A DNA stretch of 64,000 bases from positions 1-64,000 of the forward strand of contig DAORDH010000006.1 in NCBI GenBank assembly GCA_035345875.1, written 5' to 3'. The notes beneath the pieces are model-generated. The model made no database searches. It saw nothing but the letters and a program-made list of their open reading frames with translations, and was not told where the DNA came from. The position numbers and the translations under genes were made by a program. Positions 18,164 through 27,744 of the stretch are shown one piece after another (position 1 is the stretch's first letter; each line of letters starts with the position of its first letter). This stretch comes from UBA2033 sp035345875 (GTDB lineage: Bacteria; Spirochaetota; Leptospiria; Leptospirales; Leptospiraceae).

Positions 18164-18718
18164 ATGTTTAAGTTATAATTGATTCTAATTCATTTAGGAC
18201 AACATTTTTATGGTTTTAAGGAATAAATTATTGAAAAGGGATTGGAGAGTCGATTCAAATACGGTGCTAGGTGGATTCTCAATAAATCTTTAAGGAATAA
18301 CTTAGAATTCTTATTACAAAGAGTTTTTTCTTTTGGAAATCTTCTTAATTTGAGAAATCGATATTTAAACTCTAGTTTCTTTTTAGCCTATAAAATGGTA
18401 GAAAAAGCCTCGATTCTTTGGTTTAACGTCTACTTTGATTCAATTCATTGCAAAAATTAGTCTATTTCTGAATTGTAAATTTTAAAAAAAAGAATCGGTT
18501 ATGATTTGGAAATGTTTTTCCGTAAAAATAGGTTCATACGATTGAATCGCTAAAATATCCTTTCTATGCGCTATTAGATCCAATTAAATTCAGAGACTCA
18601 CTTTTGAAATCAATGAGTCAATTTAAAGTTAAATCTGAACTCTAAAGGAAAGCGAATAAAAATACTGACAAGGTTAATTGAAAAAAAAGAATGAGTGTAA
18701 AACCATAAGGACTTATTT
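18164..18718. other. gene-free stretch between divergent genes
   Basis: This 555-bp, AT-rich stretch lies between the start of the PP2C gene and the start of the LURP-one-like gene, so both promoters should be here. A 72-codon open frame at 18242-18460 has no good start or Shine-Dalgarno and no recognisable content; I do not call it. AAGGACTTATTT directly precedes the ATG at 18719. Confidence 0.6.
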
Positions 18719-19303
18719 ATGAATTTTCCATTTAGAATTTCTTTTAAACTCTTTGCATTTGCTCCACAGATGCGAGTTACAGATAGAGATAAGAATTTAA
18801 TATTTTATGTGAAGCAAAAACTATTTAAGTTAAAAGAGTCCGTCACCGTCTATGCAGATGAAACACAAACAAAAGAATTATATAAGATAAATGCAGATAG
18901 AATTTTAGATTTTACAGCAAATTATTATTTTTCCAAAGTAAATGGGGAAAAGATAGGATCCGTTAGGCGCTCTGGAATGAAGTCTATCTGGAAAGCCCAT
19001 TATACTATTTTAGATCAATCAGATGAAACGATTATGACGATCCGAGAAGAGAATCCTTGGATTAAAGTTTTGGATGCACTAGTGGGAGAAATTCCTTTTA
19101 TCGGAATTCTGATGGGTTATTTATTACATCCCTCCTATATAGTTACACTCGAAGATGGTTCTAAAATCTTTCGATTAAAAAAGAAAGCGTCCTTTCTAGA
19201 AAGAGCATTTGAAATAGAAAAAATATCAGACTATGATAAAAATGAAGAAATTCTATTACTCGGACTTATGATGCTCACTTTATTGGAAAGAGCAAGGGGT
19301 TAA
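18719..19303 (+). CDS. LURP-one-related / scramblase-like beta-barrel protein
   Basis: A 194-residue protein of the LURP-one-related (Tubby-like C-terminal) type. The stretches LIFYVKQKLFKLKESVTVYADE, KADRILDF-like INADRILDFTANYYF, GEKIGSVRRSGMKSIWKAHYTILD and ETIMTIREENPWIKVLD fit this fold of short strands around a buried helix. A hydrophobic stretch (LVGEIPFIGILMGYLL) is the central helix or a membrane anchor. The function of bacterial members is not settled. It is followed, four bases after its stop, by the penicillin-acylase-like gene, so they form one operon. Confidence 0.7.
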   Translation: MNFPFRISFKLFAFAPQMRVTDRDKNLIFYVKQKLFKLKESVTVYADETQTKELYKINADRILDFTANYYFSKVNGEKIGSVRRSGMKSIWKAHYTILDQSDETIMTIREENPWIKVLDALVGEIPFIGILMGYLLHPSYIVTLEDGSKIFRLKKKASFLERAFEIEKISDYDKNEEILLLGLMMLTLLERARG

Positions 19304-19307
19304 AGAA

Positions 19308-21452
19308 ATGAATACTAACGTTAAAATTACTCGAACAAATTCAGGAACACCAAAAATAAAAGCAAATACAATAGAGGAATGTCTCTATGGATTAGGTTAT
19401 GTGCATGCTGTTGATAGAGGAATGCAGATGGTCTTTATGAAAATTCTAGGGCAAGGTAGGCTTTCAGAACTGTTAGATTCGAGTGATCATTCTCTTGAGA
19501 TAGATAAATTTTTTAGAAGAATGAATTGGTATGGTAGAACTAAAAAACCGTTAGCCGAAGTGGATAAGGAAAAGAAGCAATGGCTCAAGTCTTATTGTGA
19601 TGGAGTAAACGATGGTTTTGCAGAATCCTTCCCGTTTGAGTTTAAATTACTCGGTGTTCCTAAAGAAGCTTGGACGATAGAAGATTCCATTTTAATATCT
19701 AGAATGATTGGTTATTTGACTTTAGCCCAGTCGCAAGCAGAGATTGAAAGACTTTTTATTGAAATGGTTCAAGCTGGTCTCAGTGAAAATCATTTAAAGG
19801 AACTTTTTCCAAATATTTTGGATGGAGCAAAATTTGATTCAATTAAAAAAATCAAATTGGAAGATAGAGTTGTTCCTTCTTCACTTTGGGAAATGGGTGC
19901 GCCTAAAATGATGGCTTCAAATAATTGGGTCATTGGAGGGAAAAAAACAAAGAGTGGCAAACCAATATTAGCCAATGATCCTCATTTAGAGATTAACCGA
20001 TTGCCTTCTGTTTGGGGAGAGGTGATTTTATCGACTTCTGATTGGTATGCGATAGGTGGCAGTATGCCCGGAGTCCCTGGAATTTTGACAGGAAGAACAA
20101 ATCATTTGAGTTGGGGAGTTACATACGCATTTATAGATGCTTATGATTCTTGGATGGAAGACTGTAAAGAAGGAAAGTATTTAAAAGAAGGAAAATATAC
20201 ACCCTTTATAATTCGAAAGGAATCTATTAAAAGAAAAAAGAAGAAAACAGAAGAGGTTATATTCTATGAAAATGAACATGGAACTTTATCCGGTGATCCG
20301 TTTAAGGAAGGGATTTACCTGACGTCTCAATGGACTGGAATGGATTCTGGTGGAATAACGGTTAATTCTATTTTATCTCTTTTGACGATTCAAAAGACAA
20401 AAGAAGCTATGAGTGCAGTCAGTCAGGTAGAGACTGCTTGGAACTTTGTATTTGCGGATGCAGAGGGAAATATAGGATACCAAATGTCTGGAAAAGTTCC
20501 TAAAAGAAAAAAAGGTCTGAGTGGTTTTGTTCCTTTTTGTGGATGGGATAAAAAAGAGGACTGGAACGGGTTTGAGTCCCCAAGTGATTTGCCAAAAGCT
20601 TATAATCCCAAAGAAGGATTTTTTACAACTGCAAACAATGACCTAAATAGTTATGGGAAAATACAGCCGATCAATATGGGGATGGGATCTTATCGAGCTG
20701 ATCGTATAACAGATATTATTCGCAAAGCTGAAAATTTTACTGTGGCAGATGTCTGCAAGATGCATTATGATGTCTATTCAAAAGAAGCAGAAATATTTAT
20801 GAAAATATTATCTCCTATATTACCTGATACTAAACAAGGACATATTCTAAAGAACTGGAATTTTGAATATGATATAGAGTCTGAAGGAGCTTATCTATTT
20901 GAAGTTTTTTATAAAGCACTCTTTGTCGAAGTGTTTGGAAAAATGAATTTAGGAAAGTCGTTAGTGGAACACTTACAAAATGAGACAGGTGTGTTTATTG
21001 ATTTTTATGATAAATTTGTGAGAATCTTGCTATCTGAAAAATCTATTTGGTTTGGAAGTGAATCTAGAGAGCAAATCTTTAAACGAGTAGCAGAGGTAAG
21101 TCTTAATACAGAAATAAAAAAATGGGGAGAAGTTCAAAAAATCAAATTTACACATATTTTATTTGGAGGAAAACTTCCTAAGTTTTTAGGTTTTGATCAT
21201 GGTCCAATTTCTCTTCCAGGAGGAAGAGCTACAATATCTCAAGGGCAGATCTACCAGGCTGCAGGTAGAACTACAAGTTTTGCTGCTTCCATTCGAATTG
21301 TATCAGATATGGCAACAGATGAGGTTGTAAGTAATATGCCTGGTGGTCCATCCGATAGGCGCTTTTCTAAATGGTATGTCACGGATTTAAAAAATTGGAT
21401 TAGTGGAAAATACAAAACTCTTTCAGCTAATTCGAGTGATATAAAATTTTAA
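19308..21452 (+). CDS. penicillin acylase family Ntn-hydrolase
   Basis: A 714-residue protein of the penicillin/acyl-homoserine-lactone acylase family, which cleaves amide bonds in N-acyl compounds. The precursor cuts itself before a catalytic Ser, here Ser204 in MASNNWVIGG. The alpha part has IKANTIEECLYGLGYVHAVDR and GRLSELLD. The beta part has ANDPHLEINRLPSVWGE and MPGVPGILTGRTNHLSWG. Near the end, SNMPGGPSDR is the usual terminal motif. There is no signal peptide, which is unusual because most relatives act in the periplasm. Substrate unknown. Confidence 0.85.
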   Translation: MNTNVKITRTNSGTPKIKANTIEECLYGLGYVHAVDRGMQMVFMKILGQGRLSELLDSSDHSLEIDKFFRRMNWYGRTKKPLAEVDKEKKQWLKSYCDGVNDGFAESFPFEFKLLGVPKEAWTIEDSILISRMIGYLTLAQSQAEIERLFIEMVQAGLSENHLKELFPNILDGAKFDSIKKIKLEDRVVPSSLWEMGAPKMMASNNWVIGGKKTKSGKPILANDPHLEINRLPSVWGEVILSTSDWYAIGGSMPGVPGILTGRTNHLSWGVTYAFIDAYDSWMEDCKEGKYLKEGKYTPFIIRKESIKRKKKKTEEVIFYENEHGTLSGDPFKEGIYLTSQWTGMDSGGITVNSILSLLTIQKTKEAMSAVSQVETAWNFVFADAEGNIGYQMSGKVPKRKKGLSGFVPFCGWDKKEDWNGFESPSDLPKAYNPKEGFFTTANNDLNSYGKIQPINMGMGSYRADRITDIIRKAENFTVADVCKMHYDVYSKEAEIFMKILSPILPDTKQGHILKNWNFEYDIESEGAYLFEVFYKALFVEVFGKMNLGKSLVEHLQNETGVFIDFYDKFVRILLSEKSIWFGSESREQIFKRVAEVSLNTEIKKWGEVQKIKFTHILFGGKLPKFLGFDHGPISLPGGRATISQGQIYQAAGRTTSFAASIRIVSDMATDEVVSNMPGGPSDRRFSKWYVTDLKNWISGKYKTLSANSSDIKF

Positions 21453-21736
21453 GATTAAAAGGATACTATATCCAAATAACGTGAACTTGATTGTAAGAAT
21501 GTTTTACCACGGATGAACACATTATGTTGTGACCCTAGGAAGCAACATTGAGTTTGGGTTTATTTTTTTTTTATTTTATCGGTGTCTATATTCCACCCTT
21601 CGCTCCGAGTATTCGCGACCCGCGCCTTCTCTTGTTTACGCATTCGATAATGTATATGATAATTTATGTATACACATCGTTTTTTATCGTTGTTAATCAG
21701 TGGTAATCTTTTAAATTTTCTTTTATCAAACTGACG

Positions 21737-24700
21737 TTAAACGACTAGTCTTAGTTTGCTACTAGATTGGATTGGAATTGGTTGACCGAGTTTGATTTTT
21801 TCATAGTATTCGTAGAATTTTTGGTTAGGTGCTGTGCCCTCTTCATTTGCGGAGAATTCTGGTTTCAATCGGTTTAAGAAATACATTCGAATTTCTCCTT
21901 TGTTTTTTGCGCTTACCTTTCCTCTATGTTCACAAATAAAAAAATCTTTTACCAATTCGTATGTAGTCTCAGAAATATTAATTCTTCCTGGGACACTAGA
22001 AGATTCAATTCTACTTGCAATATTTACACTATCCCCCCAAACATCATAAGCAAATTTAGTAGTTCCTACAATTCCACCAATCACAGGACCTGTATGCAAA
22101 CCAATTCTAAGTTCCCATGGCATCATTTCATCCTTGGAGGTAGCATTTAATTCTTGCATTCTAATTGCAAAATCTCTAAATTCAATCGCTGTCAAGCAAG
22201 CGTCTATCGCATGAGTTTTATTTGCAGTTGGAAGACCACCGGCACACATGTAAGAGTCACCGATTGTTTTAAGTTTCTCGATATTGTATTTTTCACATAC
22301 AAAGTCAAAAAAAGTAAAATATCCATCTAATTCGATTAATAGTTGTTTTGGTAGGAGTGTTTCAGCAATTTTTGTAAAACCTACAAAGTCTGTGAATAAA
22401 ATAGTAACCGATTCATAAATAATTGGAACTACTTTACTTGTGTTTTTCAGTTCTGTTGCTATTTTAGGAGGGAGGATACTCAAAAGTAGCCCCTCTGATT
22501 TGTCTTTCTCTACTTTGATATCTTTATAAAGACTAGAATTATGAATGACTCCCGCAACTTGTTCTCCTAGATTGGCAATGGTTTTTAAATGTGTTTTTGT
22601 AAGACTTAATTCCTCTGGACTAAAGAAATTTAAAATACCAATGATTTCATTTTTTACTTTGAGAGGAATTCCAACCATAGAAGAGATATGTAAATTTCTA
22701 AGCGACTCTCTTTCTTCTTCATTTGATTTATCAATGTTTAATTTTTTATAGTAAATCATTTTCTTGGTTTTAAAAATAAATGGAAAAGCACCTTCACTAT
22801 CTTGCACAGGAATATGAATTTGAGAAACTCTTCTTTTTTCTTCTGATGTTACATGGTCTGGAAATTTTGCTTCTAGTAGTTTCATTTTCTTTTTATTGTC
22901 ATTTAGAATATGAAGAGAATAGTAATGAATTCCATAATGATCTTTTACAAAGTTCATAATCTTATCCATTATATATTTTAACTCTAAGTTTTCGTTAATT
23001 GATTTTGTTAAGCTATTGATTGCTTCAATTTCTTCTTTTGCCTCTTCTGCTTCTTTTTTTGCAATTTCCGCAAACTCACGAGCCATTTCCGCTTTTCTTT
23101 TTTCTTCTTCCATTTCTTTTAAAAGTTTTTCTTTTTGAATCGCAGCCGTTAGTTGGTTTGTAAACATAGAAATAAACTTAATTTTTTCTTTGTTTAAATT
23201 GAGAGGATGATTAAAGGTAGCTAGAAAAAAGATTCCTTGGAATTCATTTCGAATTAAGACTGGAATGTAAAGAGAAGAAACTAATTCTGGAATTCCTTTT
23301 CCTTTTTCTCTCTTTCTAGTATATTTTGTTTTAGCATTTTCAAGATAAATTGTTTTCTTTCTTTTATAAGCAATATAGGCAACTCCAGCTTCTCTAGAAA
23401 CTGGCATTCTAGAATTTTCCATAAAAGATCTTATCTCTTCTGGAATATCCTTTGTGATTCCTCTATAGGGAAAAAATTCATTTGTAACAGGATCTAGGAA
23501 ATATAAAAAAGCAATGTTGGATCTATAGTAAGTCATGATATGAGAGAAAATCTCATCTAGAACAGAATTTATATTTGCTCCTTCCAATAAGTGAATAATC
23601 AGTTCATTTAATTTCTCCATCTCACCGGTCTGGATCTCTAATTTCTCCATATAGGTGACCATATTGAATGAACGTTCAATAATTTTTTTATCAAAGTCTT
23701 TTTTACTATCAGTTAATTCTCCTAACGTTCTATCTAATTCTGCTTTGTATTTCTTTGTATATGCTTTGATTCGTGCAAAGGAACTTGGTCCGTCTAGGAA
23801 AAAATGATAGGTAAAAACGATTTGAGTAAATGCTAAATAAAAACTAGATATGATTTCTAATTTCGGAGGAATGTAATTCGATGAAAGAAAAAGAAATAAA
23901 ATAAAAACAGAAAAGGCTCCTGTAATGGATATCTTTGCCCAGATGCTTTTTAACTCTTCGCAAATTTGATAATAAAAATAAGCAAAGCATATTGTAACAA
24001 GACCTTGATTGAAAATTCTGAAATAGTAAATAAAATCTTCTCTTGTCTTAGATGCAATGACTCTGATTGGATATGGGTAAGAAAGACTAATATGAAAAAT
24101 AAGTCCAATAGAAGAAATACTCAATAATAAAAATATTCTTTCAGATATTTGAGTAATACTAATCAAAAATACAAAAGATAAAAACAAAACAAGTCCAAAG
24201 CTTGTTAGCAATTCTAGATTTGCACTCGATCCTAATTCAGACATTGTGCCTAACTCTAATTTGCCGCTAAATCCATGTTTATTAGAATAAAAGTCTGAGA
24301 CTTGTAAAATTAAATTGATTTCTTTAGAATCTAAGATTCCCTGAGAAATATCAGAACCAATGGAAGGAGTTGTGGTTAATTTCGATTTGCCGGCAATTCC
24401 ACGAAATGCTATTAATTTAAAATTAGCATATAAATTATAAGAACTATTTAATCCTGCTATCCTAAAGAAAAGAAGTTCGGGTTTATTTTCAGGTAATAGT
24501 ATTTTTAATCGGAAGCTTGCATATTCTGGGTAGGCTTGATTCGGATTTATTTTGGAACCAAATTCGTAGAAAGATTTTGGTTTTTTCTCGTTTGTGTTTT
24601 CACCTAAATCAAATTTTTCAGGATAGTATTCCCAGTCCCCATTTAATTCGACCATTCCATATTTGTAAAAATCCCAATTTCTTAGGTCGAGTATACCTTC

Positions 24701-24799
24701 TTTGCTAGTTACTTTAGGCTTTTCCTGAGAACTTTTGATACCCAAGCAATGGCTCAGGCTAAGTATTAGAAAAACTAGCATGATTTTGATATGAATCAT
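21737..24799 (-). CDS. 7TMR-DISM / GAF / class III adenylate cyclase
   Basis: A 1020-residue membrane sensor that should make a cyclic nucleotide. After a lipobox-like signal (LSLSHC) comes a periplasmic 7TMR-DISMED2 domain (about 35-190; ILDLRNWDFYKYGMVELNGDWEYY). Seven membrane helices follow (about 200-385), then a coiled coil, a GAF domain (410-560), a second coiled coil, a second GAF (605-765) and a class III cyclase domain (790-985). The cyclase has FTDFVGFT (metal Asp804), KLKTIGD with the adenine-selecting Lys, YDVWGDSVN with Asp, and NIASRIE with the catalytic Arg. These residues favour ATP over GTP. It is single and shares its sensor layout with the proteins at 30792 and 36813. Confidence 0.92.
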   Translation of the reverse strand: MIHIKIMLVFLILSLSHCLGIKSSQEKPKVTSKEGILDLRNWDFYKYGMVELNGDWEYYPEKFDLGENTNEKKPKSFYEFGSKINPNQAYPEYASFRLKILLPENKPELLFFRIAGLNSSYNLYANFKLIAFRGIAGKSKLTTTPSIGSDISQGILDSKEINLILQVSDFYSNKHGFSGKLELGTMSELGSSANLELLTSFGLVLFLSFVFLISITQISERIFLLLSISSIGLIFHISLSYPYPIRVIASKTREDFIYYFRIFNQGLVTICFAYFYYQICEELKSIWAKISITGAFSVFILFLFLSSNYIPPKLEIISSFYLAFTQIVFTYHFFLDGPSSFARIKAYTKKYKAELDRTLGELTDSKKDFDKKIIERSFNMVTYMEKLEIQTGEMEKLNELIIHLLEGANINSVLDEIFSHIMTYYRSNIAFLYFLDPVTNEFFPYRGITKDIPEEIRSFMENSRMPVSREAGVAYIAYKRKKTIYLENAKTKYTRKREKGKGIPELVSSLYIPVLIRNEFQGIFFLATFNHPLNLNKEKIKFISMFTNQLTAAIQKEKLLKEMEEEKRKAEMAREFAEIAKKEAEEAKEEIEAINSLTKSINENLELKYIMDKIMNFVKDHYGIHYYSLHILNDNKKKMKLLEAKFPDHVTSEEKRRVSQIHIPVQDSEGAFPFIFKTKKMIYYKKLNIDKSNEEERESLRNLHISSMVGIPLKVKNEIIGILNFFSPEELSLTKTHLKTIANLGEQVAGVIHNSSLYKDIKVEKDKSEGLLLSILPPKIATELKNTSKVVPIIYESVTILFTDFVGFTKIAETLLPKQLLIELDGYFTFFDFVCEKYNIEKLKTIGDSYMCAGGLPTANKTHAIDACLTAIEFRDFAIRMQELNATSKDEMMPWELRIGLHTGPVIGGIVGTTKFAYDVWGDSVNIASRIESSSVPGRINISETTYELVKDFFICEHRGKVSAKNKGEIRMYFLNRLKPEFSANEEGTAPNQKFYEYYEKIKLGQPIPIQSSSKLRLVV

Positions 24800-25079
24800 T
24801 TTGGAACCAATCCCTGTTTGGTGAAAAACGCCAAGACGATATGCTGAGTAAAAAGTATGTCAATCAGAATTTTAAAGGATTACTTCTTTTTATCATCGAA
24901 CTTTGGATAGATTTAATTTGCTAAGAGTCGGTTTTGAAAGATTACTACTGATTCGCATTTATAAGTTTTGTGTGAACAGAACTCGATTCATAAAAAAATT
25001 TTCACCACATTATGCTGCGACTTTTGGATTGAGTTTAGGGACAATGTAACAAAAGGAAAATTGTTGTATCATTTACAAA

Positions 25080-26564
25080 TTAAACTTTTGGTTTTAAAAA
25101 TTGCCCTGTAAAGATTGTCAGATAAAAAATAAAAATACCAAAAGGAATGAGGTATGCCATGGCTGGTTTAAGTGAAATGCTAAATAAAATAGTGGTGACT
25201 AAGCTTAGAAACAAAGAAAAAATTAAAAGAGATGGGTAAAGATTTAGAGCAAATCTATCTTTCAATCGAACGAGTAGAAAGAGTGCAGTGAGTGGTCCAA
25301 ACGTAAAAGAGGCAATCTTTAAACCAATTTCAACTAAGCCTTCGGAAGTTTTTCCAGAGAAATAATACGGGAGTAGAGAACTTCCAAATAAAACAAAGCC
25401 CCAAAGAACACTAATCCATTTAGACAGTAAAACTCTTTGATGTTCACTTTCGTTTTTTTTCATCCAATCAAATAAAACGGATAACGACATAGAATTGATA
25501 GAACTAGATAGAGTAGACATGGCACTAGCGAGAATCGCGGCAACTATGATTCCAAGGATTGGTGTTGGGATATTTTCAATGATGTACTTAGAGAAAACTT
25601 TGTCTGGGTGAATCTCACTTCCTTGGTATTTGTAAAAAAGTAAAAGTCCTATTCCTAAAAATAGAACAAATTGTAAGAAAACTAAAATTCCAGAACCGAT
25701 AAGCGCTAGCTTGCTTTCTTTTTCTGATTTGCAGGCAATGAGTCTTTGTGCAAACATTTGATCTACTCCATGGGTGCCAATGGATAACAAAATTCCTCCT
25801 ATGAGACCATTGATAAAAAAATACGGTTTTTGAAAAAAATTGGAAGTTGTAATTCCTGTTGAGCCTTGATAGAAATTTAATTTGCCATTTGATAAACTTG
25901 TAGAAAGAATTTCAGAAAAAGAAATATGATTGCCTAGATCTTGCATTAGGTATACGAAAGAAAAAACTCCACCTCCAATATAAATAAAAAACTGCAAACT
26001 ATCTGTCACAACTACCGACTTAAAACCACCGAAGACAGTATAGAGAGTTGTAATCATTGTGATTATAAATAAGGTAAGAATCCCAGTTGTCTCTTCAGAA
26101 ACTAAATTCTGAAAATAGCCATGAAATATAATTGCGATAGGAATTGACGTTGCATAAAGACGTATTCCATCTCCTAAAACACGAGTGATTAAAAATACAC
26201 TAGAAACTGATTTTTGAGTTTCTTTTCCGAATTTTTCGCCTACCCATTCATAAACAGAAGAGTAACCACCTTTATAGTAGAGAGGTAAAATGAAGTTAGC
26301 CACAAAAGCTCGTCCTATAATATAGCCGAAGGCTACTTGTAAAAAACTAAAATCTCCTTTAAAACTCAATCCCGGTATGTTTAAAAACGTAAGACTAGAC
26401 GTTTCGGTTGCCACAATCGAGAGCATGATAAAATACCAAGGCAATTCTTTATCAGCTAGAAAAAAACTTTTAGATGTATCATTTTTGGAACTATGAAGTC
26501 CTGCGAGTAAAACGATAGCAAGGTAGGAAATTAAAACTAAAAAATCTAGATTGGAAAACTGCAT
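25080..26564 (-). CDS. Na+/solute symporter (SSS family), second copy
   Basis: A 494-residue membrane protein with about 13 helices, of the sodium:solute symporter family. LADKELPWYFIMLSIVATETSSLTFLNIPG is the family sodium-site region, followed by a GYIIGRAFVANFILPLYY helix and TTLYTVFGGFKSVVVTDSLQFFIY, the core SSS motif. It is shorter than the copy at 373 and not especially close to it. Substrate unknown. It lies 19 bases downstream of the D,D-carboxypeptidase gene on the same strand, so the two may share a transcript. Confidence 0.87.
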   Translation of the reverse strand: MQFSNLDFLVLISYLAIVLLAGLHSSKNDTSKSFFLADKELPWYFIMLSIVATETSSLTFLNIPGLSFKGDFSFLQVAFGYIIGRAFVANFILPLYYKGGYSSVYEWVGEKFGKETQKSVSSVFLITRVLGDGIRLYATSIPIAIIFHGYFQNLVSEETTGILTLFIITMITTLYTVFGGFKSVVVTDSLQFFIYIGGGVFSFVYLMQDLGNHISFSEILSTSLSNGKLNFYQGSTGITTSNFFQKPYFFINGLIGGILLSIGTHGVDQMFAQRLIACKSEKESKLALIGSGILVFLQFVLFLGIGLLLFYKYQGSEIHPDKVFSKYIIENIPTPILGIIVAAILASAMSTLSSSINSMSLSVLFDWMKKNESEHQRVLLSKWISVLWGFVLFGSSLLPYYFSGKTSEGLVEIGLKIASFTFGPLTALFLLVRLKDRFALNLYPSLLIFSLFLSLVTTILFSISLKPAMAYLIPFGIFIFYLTIFTGQFLKPKV

Positions 26565-26583
26565 CCTATTTATGTAACCTATA

Positions 26584-27360
26584 TTATTGAATTTGATCTA
26601 TTAGAATTTTCATATCTGAAAAAACATTTTTAGATCCGAGCAAAATGATTTTCCATTTTTTGGAATCTTTCGTAATGAATCCAGCAAAGCATTTACCGGC
26701 TGCATTTGTAGTTCCTGTTTTTCCAAATATCTTATACTCTTTATAGGTTGGCATTTCATTTGTTGTTGTAAGATTTTGTTTTTTTCCTTTTTTCTCTGTA
26801 ATTGTATAACTAGTTGTGGTGAGTATTGTAAATAAATCTTTATTAGATTCGATTAAATCTAAAATTTTTGCAATATCATCTATATTGGATTTAGAGTTTT
26901 GGGAAAGTCCAAATGTATCTCCAAAGGAGGTTTTCTCTAATTGATTCTCTTTTGCCCATAAGTTTAAATCTTCTACAAATTTTTCAGGACTTCCAGAAAC
27001 GTTAGCTGCTAGTGAAATGGCTGCAACATTGGTAGAGGAGACTAGCATAGTTAGAAGTAAATCTTTTCGCGTATAGAATTCTCCTTCAGTTAAAAAAGCG
27101 CTCTTATCCGTTTCATTTCTTAGAACTGTTGTTTTTGTGATTTTAACAAAATCATTTAAATCTTTATTTTTAAGTGTGAGTAGTGCGGTTGCAAGTTTTG
27201 TGATACTTGCCATTGGCAAAACTATCGATGTGTTTTTTTTAGATAGGATTACCTTTGTATCTCGATCCTCGATTAGATAAGACTTTGCAGAAATCGTTTC
27301 CTTTGCTTTAAGTAAGTTTGTAGAAAAAAGAATCAAAAAGGGAATCCAAATTTTTATCAT
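26584..27360 (-). CDS. D-alanyl-D-alanine carboxypeptidase (peptidase S11)
   Basis: A 258-residue penicillin-binding-type enzyme that trims the terminal D-Ala from peptidoglycan stem peptides in the periplasm. The N-terminal signal (ILFSTNLLKAKE) is followed by the three active-site motifs: PMASITKLATA (Ser-x-x-Lys), SSTNVAAISLA (Ser-x-Asn) and FGKTGTTNAAGKCFAGFI (Lys-Thr-Gly). It is short for the family and has no C-terminal membrane anchor or domain, so it is either soluble in the periplasm or held by others. Confidence 0.92.
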   Translation of the reverse strand: MIKIWIPFLILFSTNLLKAKETISAKSYLIEDRDTKVILSKKNTSIVLPMASITKLATALLTLKNKDLNDFVKITKTTVLRNETDKSAFLTEGEFYTRKDLLLTMLVSSTNVAAISLAANVSGSPEKFVEDLNLWAKENQLEKTSFGDTFGLSQNSKSNIDDIAKILDLIESNKDLFTILTTTSYTITEKKGKKQNLTTTNEMPTYKEYKIFGKTGTTNAAGKCFAGFITKDSKKWKIILLGSKNVFSDMKILIDQIQ

Positions 27361-27744
27361 ATTGGTAAAGTTTATTCCAATTCGTAAAAATCTACCATTT
27401 TAATCATTTGCTTTTTGCATTCTAATAGATGAAACAGGAGAGATTGCGTGAATTTTAGGAAGGAGAGAAATAAAAACAATTGTAAATGGCTCGACTTGCA
27501 TTTAGCCATCTACTTGGGTTAATTTCTGATTACATATAGAGAGTGATTCATTAGAGAAATTGGATCCAGACTCTTTCCCGCAATTTCGAATCCAGTAAAG
27601 AATGTGTTTTAGTTTATTCTGATTTTAAACCCGATTAAACTCTAGTAAAAAATCAGTAATGTCCTATAAAGAATTTAGAACTTCTACTTAAATTAGATTT
27701 GCAAAAAAAACAATTTTTAATTAGTGTGTATAAGTTTACCCCGT
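27361..27744. other. gene-free stretch between divergent genes
   Basis: 384 bp of AT-rich sequence between the carboxypeptidase start and the repeat-lipoprotein start. I see only a weak inverted repeat, ATGGCT...AGCCAT, near 27490-27515 and no tract of T that would make it a terminator. Both promoters presumably lie here. Confidence 0.5.

Noticed and set aside
18242..18460. 72-codon open frame between PP2C and LURP-one-like genes
   Set aside because: No Shine-Dalgarno and no recognisable sequence; chance frame in an AT-rich gap.
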